NCBI GenBank assembly: GCA_021788495.1
Contig: JAJYKQ010000006.1
Coordinates: forward strand, 1 to 31,792
Source of the DNA: a bacterium
Lineage (GTDB): Bacteria > SZUA-79 > Acidulodesulfobacterales > Acidulodesulfobacteraceae
Direction: 5' to 3'
DNA: 31,792 nucleotides
Shown: positions 6,554 to 13,765 of the stretch, one piece after another
How positions within the stretch are numbered: position 1 is the stretch's first letter
Layout of the letters: every line of letters begins with the position of its first letter
Program-made: the position numbers and the translations under genes
The notes under the pieces: generated by a model
Database searches by the model: none
What the model saw: only the letters and a program-made list of their open reading frames with translations
What the model was told of the DNA's origin: nothing

Positions 6554-7555
6554 ATGAATAGCGCGGAAGATTACGATAATTTTTTTTATGAAAATCAGGA
6601 GATAGTTTTAGAAACTCCGAAAAATAAATTTAAAGGATATATTACTAAGACAGATAAAAATCTTTTAAGCGTCGTTTTATACGCCTGCTTTGAAGATAAA
6701 AAAGTCGTAGAATTTGAATCAAACGATTGCGATACGGAAAAGTATATAGAACTTATAAAAAAAACATCAGATATAAATATAACTAGCTATGGATTTTCTA
6801 AAACATATAAATATAAAATTGCGGCAGAGAAAATTCTTAGAAATACCGGCGGTATTTTTCTTCAGGCAAATGTTTCCGGCCAGCCTATAGAAGAAAGGGA
6901 AGGAAGGGAGTTTGTCAGGGTAATTGCCGTTATACAGTTTATTTATCAAAAAATTTCTATGGAAGAATTTCTTGAAACTAAAGAGTCTTATATTTCCAGA
7001 CCTTCTTTTACTACGTCGGTCTATGGAATTTACGGCGTAGCTTCGCCGAAAGTATACGGAACGCATGGCGAAAAGGACGAAGATACCCCTATAAATCCTA
7101 AATTAGAAAATCTTTTGATAGCCATAAACAGTAAATTGGATGTTATTTTGTCCATATTAAATCCCGAAGCGTCTATTTTTTCGGACGTTAAAGAAAAAAG
7201 GGTATCCATAAGCGGTTCCGGAATTATGTGGACCGAAGAAACAGAAGAAGAAACAGATAAAAACAATGCTGCTCAAAATAAAGAGAAAAATAAAGAGGAT
7301 TTGAAATTAAAACGCGGCGACATATTAAAGATTACTATGCTGTTTCCTTCCATTCCTCAATTCGTAGTAAAAGCTCTGGCACAAGTCGTTAACGTTTCCG
7401 AATATCCGCCCGACGAAGGTTCAAATAAAGCCAAGATTTCTTTTGCATGCAAATTCACCGCAATAAACGAATCGGACAGAGACGAAATAATTAAGTTTAC
7501 CTTTGAACAGCAGAGACGGCAGATAGCTAAACAGAATATTGAGCGGCTATCATGA
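6554..7555 (+). CDS. PilZ-like cyclic-di-GMP-binding protein
   Basis: A 333-residue cytoplasmic protein. Residues 1-110 look like a YcgR-type N-terminal domain (ENQEIVLETPKNKFKGYITK, then a short beta-rich region). A PilZ-type RxxxR motif is visible as R118-EFV-R122 inside EEREGREFVRV. A second PilZ-like element, VSISGSGIMW (217-226), provides the SxxG turn but has Ser where Asp/Asn is usual. The ending, FKFTAINESDRDEIIKFTFE in type (here ACKFTAINESDRDEIIKF), is a common PilZ C-terminus. Unusually, about 95 residues, including an acidic Lys/Glu linker, separate or follow the two halves. PilZ proteins couple cyclic-di-GMP to motor function, which fits the stator genes on the opposite strand. 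Its stop shares six bases with the motB stop. Confidence 0.7.
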   Translation: MNSAEDYDNFFYENQEIVLETPKNKFKGYITKTDKNLLSVVLYACFEDKKVVEFESNDCDTEKYIELIKKTSDINITSYGFSKTYKYKIAAEKILRNTGGIFLQANVSGQPIEEREGREFVRVIAVIQFIYQKISMEEFLETKESYISRPSFTTSVYGIYGVASPKVYGTHGEKDEDTPINPKLENLLIAINSKLDVILSILNPEASIFSDVKEKRVSISGSGIMWTEETEEETDKNNAAQNKEKNKEDLKLKRGDILKITMLFPSIPQFVVKALAQVVNVSEYPPDEGSNKAKISFACKFTAINESDRDEIIKFTFEQQRRQIAKQNIERLS

Positions 7556-8344
7556 ACTTGGAAGTTCGTTGTTTAAAAAGTTAGACATAACGACTATGTT
7601 GACGCGCCTGTTAAGTGCGCGTCCGGCGGCGGTAGAATTGCTGGCTACAGGTTTGTATTTGCCGTATCCGGAAGCAGACAGCCTAGCCGGGGGAAAATTA
7701 ACGCTTTTTATAAAAAAACTCAGGACGTTGACCGCCCTTGCGGTTGAAAGCATCCAGTTGTTTGGATATTTTACGCTTCGTATCGGCGTAGAATCGGTAT
7801 ATCCTTCTATGGATATATTATTGTCGACTTTTAATAGTTCGGAAGCTATATATTTTAATAGCGGATGATATTTTGTTATTATTCTTGCACTGCCGGAATT
7901 AAAAAAGCTTGAACCCTTAAGAGATATAACAAGGCCCCTCGTAGATTTATAAACTCTTAGCGAAGATTTATACGATGCATTTCCGGCGGCAAAAGATTTT
8001 ATTTTTGATTCTATTCCCGTAAATACCGCCGATTCCTGCCGTTCTTCTTTAATGAGCTTTTTATTCGATTTAGATACCTTAAATTGGGAAGGCGAAACCT
8101 TAGGCACTACTATCTTTGGAGTAGAAGCTATATTCGGCTTTGAACGCGAAACCGTTATAAACTTATTGGCTCCAAATGCCTGCTGTATCGAAATTGCAAG
8201 CTCCTTTAATCTGACGTTGTTTACTTTCGATATTGCAAACATTACTATAAAAAAGGACAGGAGAGTGGTAAGAAAATCCCCATAGCTGATCATCCATCTT
8301 TCGGAATTCGAATGTTCCGGACATTTTTTCTTTTTTCTGGACAT
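7550..8344 (-). CDS. motB: Flagellar motor stator protein MotB
   Basis: MotB anchors the stator to peptidoglycan and carries the ion-binding aspartate. The 264-residue protein has a short Lys-rich cytoplasmic start, then one membrane segment ERWMISYGDFLTTLLSFFIV with the essential aspartate at residue 23. Family members usually read SYADF; here it is SYGDF. A linker follows, then an OmpA-type peptidoglycan-binding domain (SLKGSSFFNSGSARI, IEGYTDSTPIRS, NWMLSTARAVNVLSFF, RLSASGYGKYKPVASN, NRRVNIVV). It lies 2 bp downstream of motA on the same strand. It ends in the palindrome TCATGA shared with the convergent PilZ-like gene. Confidence 0.94.
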   Translation of the reverse strand: MSRKKKKCPEHSNSERWMISYGDFLTTLLSFFIVMFAISKVNNVRLKELAISIQQAFGANKFITVSRSKPNIASTPKIVVPKVSPSQFKVSKSNKKLIKEERQESAVFTGIESKIKSFAAGNASYKSSLRVYKSTRGLVISLKGSSFFNSGSARIITKYHPLLKYIASELLKVDNNISIEGYTDSTPIRSVKYPNNWMLSTARAVNVLSFFIKSVNFPPARLSASGYGKYKPVASNSTAAGRALNRRVNIVVMSNFLNNELPSS

Positions 8345-8346
8345 TC

Positions 8347-9129
8347 TTATTTTTCTCCATTTTTCAAATCGTAAGCTTTTTTCTGCTCTGTGCTTAAAAA
8401 AGACTTAAGTTTTTCTTCTATAAGTCTAGGATTTTCGCCGTTCTGAATGCTTCTTATGCCCATAAGGATAAGCTCGTACCTTAAAACTTCCACTTTAAGG
8501 TTCATTTTAAGTTTACTGGATATAGGAAAAAGTATGGTGTTTGCAAAAGCAAGACCGTAAAGCGTTGCCGTAAATGCGACTGCAATACCTGCGCCTAGTC
8601 TGTTAGGCTGGTTCAGATGCTGCATAACGTGTATAAGACCTAAGACTGCTCCTATGATGCCGAGCGTCGGTGAATAGCCGCCCGCCTGCTCGAATATTTT
8701 AACGCTTTCGTCGCCGAATTCTTCTATATTAGACAACTCCGTTTCCATAATATCCATGACTACCTGAGGATCTATGCCGTCCACTACTAACTGAAGCGCT
8801 TTTTTTATAAAAGGGTCGGATGAGGCTTCTATTTCCGATTCCAATGCAAGAACGCCGTTTTTTCTTGCTTTCGTTGCGTAATTCAACAGGTCGGAAATTG
8901 TAGTTTCATAATCGACTTTTTTTGATAAAATAACTCCTTTTGCGGATATAATCGCTTTTTTAAGGTTATCCATCCTGTTTCCGGCAACCGTTGCGCCGGT
9001 TGTTCCTACTATAACTATTACGAAACCGATAGGGTCAAGCAATTGCATCAAATTAGAACCTTGGAGGAAATTTCCGAATATTATTCCGCCGAGACCCAAT
9101 ATAAAACCGATAATAGAAGCTATATCCAT
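8347..9129 (-). CDS. motA: Flagellar motor stator protein MotA
   Basis: MotA is the torque-generating membrane subunit that surrounds MotB. The 260-residue protein has the family's four membrane segments: IASIIGFILGLGGIIFG near the start, DPIGFVIVIVGTTGATVAG (about 32-50), then after a long cytoplasmic loop GYSPTLGIIGAVLGLIHVM and AGIAVAFTATLYGLAFANTI. The length and layout resemble the PomA/MotA class of compact stators. The loop carries the charged residues expected to contact FliG. It is transcribed before motB, nearly touching it. An imperfect TATAAT is present on this strand at 9196-9201 in the 240-bp divergent gap with the flgJ-like gene. Confidence 0.94.
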   Translation of the reverse strand: MDIASIIGFILGLGGIIFGNFLQGSNLMQLLDPIGFVIVIVGTTGATVAGNRMDNLKKAIISAKGVILSKKVDYETTISDLLNYATKARKNGVLALESEIEASSDPFIKKALQLVVDGIDPQVVMDIMETELSNIEEFGDESVKIFEQAGGYSPTLGIIGAVLGLIHVMQHLNQPNRLGAGIAVAFTATLYGLAFANTILFPISSKLKMNLKVEVLRYELILMGIRSIQNGENPRLIEEKLKSFLSTEQKKAYDLKNGEK

Positions 9130-9299
9130 TGTTTGTATATTTATAAAAAGATTAAATTATATTAAAATAAATCTAAATAATAATAAATTTTCTATATTAT
9201 AATACAAAAAATATTTTTTTTAAATATCTTATAAATCAATTTTAATAATAAACGATGATTTTATAGCCGCCGGTTAAACTTTTATTAACGTTGGCATTA

Positions 9300-9308
9300 T
9301 GATATAAT
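9300..9308 (+). promoter_or_regulatory. Extended -10 promoter upstream of the flgJ-like gene
   Basis: TGATATAAT, a perfect extended -10 element, lies 61 bp upstream of the ATG in the motA/flgJ divergent gap (9130-9369). No convincing -35 box is seen at the correct distance. The rest of the gap is A/T-rich with no ORF. Confidence 0.5.
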
Positions 9309-9369
9309 ATAAAAAATTAAAATTTATATTAAATTTAAGTTGCGTTCATGCCGCATATTTTAAACGACA

Positions 9370-10269
9370 ATGGAAAAATTAAATATTAATCTTAACATTC
9401 CGGTTTCTTCGGAACCGAAAATTTCGAGCGAAGCTTCCGTTAAAAATAACGGTAAAAATGAAATTACCCCTGAAGAGCTTAGCGAAATAAAAACGGTCGC
9501 CGTTAAATTCGAAAGCCTTTTTTTAAATATGATTTTTGATTCTATGTCTAAGGCAGTGGAAAAAGGCTCTTTTATAGATAAAGGTACCGGCTATAAAATT
9601 TACAATTCCCTTTTTTACGAGGCCGTAGCTAACAACAACAGCTACGGTAAAGGCATAGGCATAGCAAAAATGATCGTCGATTATTTTAAAGAGCATCCGT
9701 CTTTGATAGCAAAGGACGGAATAAAAGGACTAAGTTCTTCTGTCGCTTCTATGTCCGCTACCGGCAATTTATTTCAGGCATACGGATTAGCTTCAAAATA
9801 TGGGGGCGCCGGCGCCGAAGGACTGAAACTTAACGCTTTGAAATCCGACGGCGCTTCCGGTTCTGACGCCTCAGGAGTTACCGAAGATTATGCCACCGCC
9901 GACGGTCTTGCAAAAAAAGCTTCCGAAATTTACGGCGTTCCGTACGGTTTAATAAAAGCCGTAATCAAAACGGAATCCGGTTTTAATCCTTATGCCGTTT
10001 CCAATAAAGGCGCCGTCGGACTTATGCAGTTAATGCCTAAAACTGCAGAAGAACTGGGCGTCGATCCTTACGATCCCGAAGGCAACGTTTTAGGCGGAAC
10101 GCTTTACCTTAAACAGCTTTTGGACCGTTACGGAGGCAATACCGAGCTTGCTCTTGCCGCATACAACGCCGGTATAGGAAATGTCGAAAAATATAACGGA
10201 ATACCGCCGTTTGAAGAAACGGAAAATTACGTAAAAACCGTTCTTGCTTACTATAAAGAATACTCTTGA
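9370..10269 (+). CDS. flgJ: FlgJ-type rod-binding protein fused to SLT lytic transglycosylase
   Basis: A bifunctional flagellar rod factor that lets the rod cross peptidoglycan. Residues about 38-107 form the FlgJ N-terminal rod-binding domain ([16 protein letters not shown], then [16 protein letters not shown]). After a Gly/Ser/Ala linker, residues about 178-299 form an Slt-type transglycosylase: [18 protein letters not shown] with catalytic Glu202, [17 protein letters not shown] and [13 protein letters not shown]. In enterobacterial FlgJ the C-terminal domain is instead a glucosaminidase, so the muralytic module differs. No signal peptide is visible, as expected for an export-apparatus substrate. 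fliI follows after 57 bp. No clear Shine-Dalgarno precedes the ATG. Confidence 0.88.
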   Translation: MEKLNINLNIPVSSEPKISSEASVKNNGKNEITPEELSEIKTVAVKFESLFLNMIFDSMSKAVEKGSFIDKGTGYKIYNSLFYEAVANNNSYGKGIGIAKMIVDYFKEHPSLIAKDGIKGLSSSVASMSATGNLFQAYGLASKYGGAGAEGLKLNALKSDGASGSDASGVTEDYATADGLAKKASEIYGVPYGLIKAVIKTESGFNPYAVSNKGAVGLMQLMPKTAEELGVDPYDPEGNVLGGTLYLKQLLDRYGGNTELALAAYNAGIGNVEKYNGIPPFEETENYVKTVLAYYKEYS

Positions 10270-10326
10270 TTAATTTTAAGCGGGATTATTATCGTATAAA
10301 TTTTATCATATCGTTTATTTTATATT

Positions 10327-11649
10327 ATGGGAAGACTTATAAATTTAAAAGAATACGCCGGTATGCTCCAAGACTTCAATCCTATGCTTATAAAGGGAAA
10401 AATAGTTAAAGCCGTCGGACTCGTCCTTGAAGCTAAACATCCTGATCTTTCCATAGGAAAAATCTGCCGCATTAAAGGTAAAAACGACGTGTCTTCAAAA
10501 GGTATCACCGCAGAAGTTATCGGTTTTAAAGACGACAAGGCAGTTCTTATGCCTTACGGCGATATAGGAGGCATAAGTTTAGAAAGCGAGGTTATTCTTT
10601 TAGAAGAAGAGGAAAAATTTCCGGCAGGCGAAGAACTGCTGGGAAGAGTCGTGGATCCGTTCGGCAATCCGTTAGACGATAAAGGAAAAATTCAATGCGG
10701 CGGTTATGCAAAGATAGTCAACGAGCCTCCATCTCCTTTATCCAGAAAAAGAATTAACGAAGTTATGGACGTCGGAGTAAGGGCGGTAAATTCTTTTTTG
10801 ACGATAGGCAAAGGGCAGAGGATAGGTATATTTGCCGGCTCAGGGGTCGGCAAAAGCACTCTTCTCGGCATGTTTACCAAATATTCTAAATCAGACGTAA
10901 ATATTATAGCGCTTATCGGCGAAAGAGGGCGCGAAGTTAAAGAATTTATAGAAAAAAGTCTAGGAGAAGAAGGTTTAAAAAAATCCGCCGTTATCGTCGC
11001 TACGTCGGATAAATCCCCGTTGGTCAGAATGAGAGGAGCTTTTGCGGCGACAGCCCTTGCGGAATATTTTAGGGACAAAGGACTTGACGTGCTTTTTCTT
11101 ATGGATTCCATTACCAGGTTTGCAATGGCTTCGAGGGAAATAGGACTTTCGGCGGGAGAACCTCCGACGGTAAGAGGCTATACGCCATCCGTTTTCAGCG
11201 TTTTGCCGAAACTGTTAGAAAGAGCTGCCAACTCCGATAAAGGAAGCATCACCGGAATATATACGGTTTTAGTAGAAGGCGACGATATGAACGAACCTGT
11301 TTCCGACACGGTAAGGTCTATACTCGACGGACATATAGTTCTTTCGAGAAAAACGGCGGAAAAAGGAATATTTCCGGCGATAGACGTTTTAAACAGTTTG
11401 TCCCGCGTCATGCCGGACATAGTTTCAAAAGAGCATCTGCTGTCCGCACGAGAGGTTTTAAAAGTGGTTTCGGAATACAGGGTAAACGAAGACCTTATAA
11501 ATATCGGCGCTTATTCCAAAGGTTCCAGCGAAGCGATAGATTTTGCCATAGACCATATATCTAAGATAGAAAACTTTATAAAACAGACCCCCGAGGAAAA
11601 ATATTCTTTCGAGGAAAGCATTAACGAAATGACCGGACTGCTGAATTAA
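10327..11649 (+). CDS. fliI: Flagellum-specific ATPase FliI
   Basis: FliI powers and unfolds substrates for the flagellar type III export apparatus. The 440-residue protein has an F1-beta-like fold: an N-terminal barrel (GKIVKAVGLVLEAKHPDLSIG), the segment GRVVDPFGNPLD (about 106-117), Walker A AGSGVGKST (170-178), the GERGREVKEF motif typical of type III ATPases, Walker B VLFLMDSITRFAMA (about 259-272) and GEPPTVRGYTPSVF. The length is standard. It follows the flgJ-like gene in the same direction, so both are probably co-transcribed. No fliH, fliJ or fliG is nearby, so the export operon is dispersed in this organism. Confidence 0.96.
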   Translation: MGRLINLKEYAGMLQDFNPMLIKGKIVKAVGLVLEAKHPDLSIGKICRIKGKNDVSSKGITAEVIGFKDDKAVLMPYGDIGGISLESEVILLEEEEKFPAGEELLGRVVDPFGNPLDDKGKIQCGGYAKIVNEPPSPLSRKRINEVMDVGVRAVNSFLTIGKGQRIGIFAGSGVGKSTLLGMFTKYSKSDVNIIALIGERGREVKEFIEKSLGEEGLKKSAVIVATSDKSPLVRMRGAFAATALAEYFRDKGLDVLFLMDSITRFAMASREIGLSAGEPPTVRGYTPSVFSVLPKLLERAANSDKGSITGIYTVLVEGDDMNEPVSDTVRSILDGHIVLSRKTAEKGIFPAIDVLNSLSRVMPDIVSKEHLLSAREVLKVVSEYRVNEDLINIGAYSKGSSEAIDFAIDHISKIENFIKQTPEEKYSFEESINEMTGLLN

Positions 11650-11694
11650 ATAAACAAACCGCGAACTAAATATAAAAAAATAAAATAAAAAAAT

Positions 11695-12741
11695 ATGAAC
11701 AAATATAGGATAGGCAAAAAAGATGCTTTGTCGCTGTTTAAAAACGATAACATTATCGAACTTGGAAAAATAGCCGACGGTATAAGAAAGAAAAAACATC
11801 CGGACGATATAGTCACGTTTATTATAGACAGAAATATTAACTACACCAACGTCTGCATCTCGGAATGTAAATTTTGCGCTTTTTACAAAAAATACGGAGT
11901 GTGCGACGACGACGCTTACGTGCTGACGAAAGAACAAATTTTCGATAAAATCAGGGAAACAAAAGAACTTTCCGGTACGCAGATTCTTCTTCAGGGAGGA
12001 TTAAATCCCGATATAACTATAGACTACTATATTAATCTGTTAAACGATATTAAAGAAAATTTCGATATACATATACATGCGTTTTCTCCGCCGGAGATTA
12101 CTTTTATCGCCCGTTCAAACGATATGACTATCAGAGAAACCGTAAATCTTTTGAAAGAAGCAGGCTTGAATTCCGTACCGGGCGGAGGAGCGGAAATATT
12201 AGTCGACAGGGTAAGAAAAAAAATAAGCCCGAATAAGATAGACAGCGGGCAGTGGCTTAAAGTCATGGAAGAAGTTCACAATGCGGGTTTAAATTCTTCC
12301 GCCACCATGATGTTCGGAACTATAGAAACCGATGAAGATATAGTGGAACATCTTTTAAAACTTAGAGACCTTCAGGATAAAACCGGCGGTTTCAAGGCTT
12401 TTATTCCTTGGAGTTTTCAGAGTAAAAATACGTCGCTTAATCCAAGGGGCGTTTTCGGTCATTATTATCTTAAAGTACTTGCGGTTTCAAGAATAGTTTT
12501 AGACAATTTCGATAATATTCAGGCGTCATGGGTAACGCAGGGAGCGAAAATGGGACAGGTCGCGTTAAGTTTCGGAGCTAACGATATGGGTTCCACAATG
12601 CTTGAAGAAAACGTAGTAAAAGCGGCGGGAACGGCAAACAGAACAGTCGATGAAAAATTAATGGTTAGATTAATTAAGGACGCGGGATTTATTCCTGCGC
12701 AGAGAACGAATAATTATACGCTAATAAAAAAATATCGCTAA
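11695..12741 (+). CDS. mqnC: Cyclic dehypoxanthine futalosine synthase (MqnC), radical SAM
   Basis: MqnC converts dehypoxanthinylfutalosine to its cyclic form in the futalosine route to menaquinone, using S-adenosylmethionine and a [4Fe-4S] cluster. The radical SAM CxxxCxxC motif is C54-ISE-C58-KF-C61 within INYTNVCISECKFCAFYK; this wording separates MqnC from its paralogue MqnE. Further support comes from TQILLQGGLNPD, HIHAFSPPEITFIAR, PGGGAEILVDRVRKKISPNK and the C-terminal FIPAQRTNNY (family: P-x-Q-R-x-x-x-Y). The length of 348 residues is normal. It implies that the cell makes menaquinone. It follows fliI by 45 bp with an A-rich leader and no visible ribosome binding site; a functional link to flagella is not expected. 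Confidence 0.93.
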   Translation: MNKYRIGKKDALSLFKNDNIIELGKIADGIRKKKHPDDIVTFIIDRNINYTNVCISECKFCAFYKKYGVCDDDAYVLTKEQIFDKIRETKELSGTQILLQGGLNPDITIDYYINLLNDIKENFDIHIHAFSPPEITFIARSNDMTIRETVNLLKEAGLNSVPGGGAEILVDRVRKKISPNKIDSGQWLKVMEEVHNAGLNSSATMMFGTIETDEDIVEHLLKLRDLQDKTGGFKAFIPWSFQSKNTSLNPRGVFGHYYLKVLAVSRIVLDNFDNIQASWVTQGAKMGQVALSFGANDMGSTMLEENVVKAAGTANRTVDEKLMVRLIKDAGFIPAQRTNNYTLIKKYR

Positions 12742-12770
12742 ATATATATATTTTTTTAAAATTAAAATTA

Positions 12771-12779
12771 TGTTATAAT
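12771..12779 (+). promoter_or_regulatory. Extended -10 promoter upstream of the dksA-like gene
   Basis: TGTTATAAT is a full extended -10 element (TGnTATAAT) 52 bp before the GTG start of the dksA-like gene. A T-rich stretch (12751-12757) lies at about the -35 distance without a proper TTGACA. Confidence 0.5.
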
Positions 12780-12831
12780 TTTTATAAATAAACAACAAAT
12801 TATATTATAAAAAGGCGGGGGCATAATTTCC

Positions 12832-13194
12832 GTGACGGAAGAAAAGCTTTTACATTTTAAAAATATTTTAAACAAAAAATTAGAGTCTTTGCTCGACGAT
12901 GCTCTTAAAACCGTCGACAGCATGACGAAAGAAGACGATAATTTTCCCGACCCTAACGACAGGGCGACTTTAGAATCCGACAGAAACTTCGAACTAAGGA
13001 TACGCGACAGAGAAAGGAAACTAATTCCTAAAATACAGGAAGCGCTGTCCAGAATAGAAAACGGTACTTACGGAATATGCGACGAATGCGGCGGAGAAAT
13101 TTCCGAAAAAAGATTGGAATACAGGCCGGAAGCTACTTTATGCATTGCCTGCAAAACTAAACAGGAAGAACTTGAAAAAAGGAAGAATAAGTAA
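12832..13194 (+). CDS. dksA: DksA/TraR-family zinc-finger transcription regulator
   Basis: DksA-like proteins enter the RNA polymerase secondary channel and act with ppGpp. The 120-residue protein has a helical N-terminus, a coiled-coil tip DPNDRAT with the two acidic residues Asp40 and Asp43 (as in the active DPADRAT tip), and a C4 zinc finger Cys83-xx-Cys86 ... Cys104-xx-Cys107 within YGICDECGGEIS and LCIACK. It is shorter at the N-terminus than E. coli DksA (151 residues). The start is GTG, with a G-rich stretch (AAGGCGGGGG) about 11 nt upstream. It has its own extended -10 promoter. Whether it is true DksA or a TraR-type paralogue cannot be settled here. Confidence 0.88.
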   Translation: MTEEKLLHFKNILNKKLESLLDDALKTVDSMTKEDDNFPDPNDRATLESDRNFELRIRDRERKLIPKIQEALSRIENGTYGICDECGGEISEKRLEYRPEATLCIACKTKQEELEKRKNK

Positions 13195-13267
13195 TAATAT
13201 TAAAATAGCGGTATTACATAATATATCAAAATTAATCTAACGGCTGTTATTTATTAAGGATAATGCC

Positions 13268-13672
13268 ATGATAAATTTAGCGAACAGAATTACTCCCAGA
13301 AAAAAAATTCTTCTGGTAGAAGACAACAGGATGCATTCGGAACTTGTGCGAATTATTATACAATCGTCTTTTGACGCCGACGTAACTATAGCAGAAAACG
13401 GCAGGGACGCATTGGATAAAATTACCGAAGGAAATATTTTCGACCTTATTATTATCGATATAATGCTTCCGAAAATAAACGGACTCGACGTTCTCAGGAC
13501 TATCAGAAAAGTTTACGACAAAGTTCCCATTTTAATGATAAGCGCTCTTAACGATAAAGAAACCGTAAAAAAAAGTTTTGAAGACGGAGCTACCGATTAC
13601 GTCGATAAGCCTATAAGAAACGAACTGCTCAGAGACAAAATAAGCCTTCTGCTTAACGCCAGGTCTTTGTAA
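13268..13672 (+). CDS. Single-domain response regulator
   Basis: A 134-residue CheY-like receiver with no output domain. It has the acidic pocket (LLVEDNRMHSE), the phosphoacceptor Asp64 in LIIIDIMLPKINGLDVL, the conserved Ser in PILMISALND and the switch lysine in YVDKPI. A short N-terminal extension (INLANRITPRKK) precedes the fold. It lies 93 bp upstream of the large hybrid kinase in the same direction and is a likely phosphotransfer partner of it. The output is unknown. Confidence 0.9.
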   Translation: MINLANRITPRKKILLVEDNRMHSELVRIIIQSSFDADVTIAENGRDALDKITEGNIFDLIIIDIMLPKINGLDVLRTIRKVYDKVPILMISALNDKETVKKSFEDGATDYVDKPIRNELLRDKISLLLNARSL

Positions 13673-13765
13673 TTTAAAATTTATAATTTATTATCGCTGT
13701 ATATAATATATAATATTAATAAATAGATATTTATTACTTAACTATCAAGGAGAAATAAGTTTAGC

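Noticed and set aside
7539..7868. Forward open frame of 109 codons at the end of the PilZ-like gene
   Set aside because: It lies antisense to the OmpA-like domain of motB, which has clear family motifs.
9291..9308. TTGGCA followed by TATAAT read as a sigma-54 or a sigma-70 promoter
   Set aside because: The two boxes are only 6 bp apart, and there is no GC pair at the -12 distance; only the extended -10 is retained.
11458..11937. Reverse open frame of 159 codons across the fliI-mqnC junction
   Set aside because: Antisense to two well-supported genes; composition rich in Phe/Tyr/Val typical of a shadow frame.
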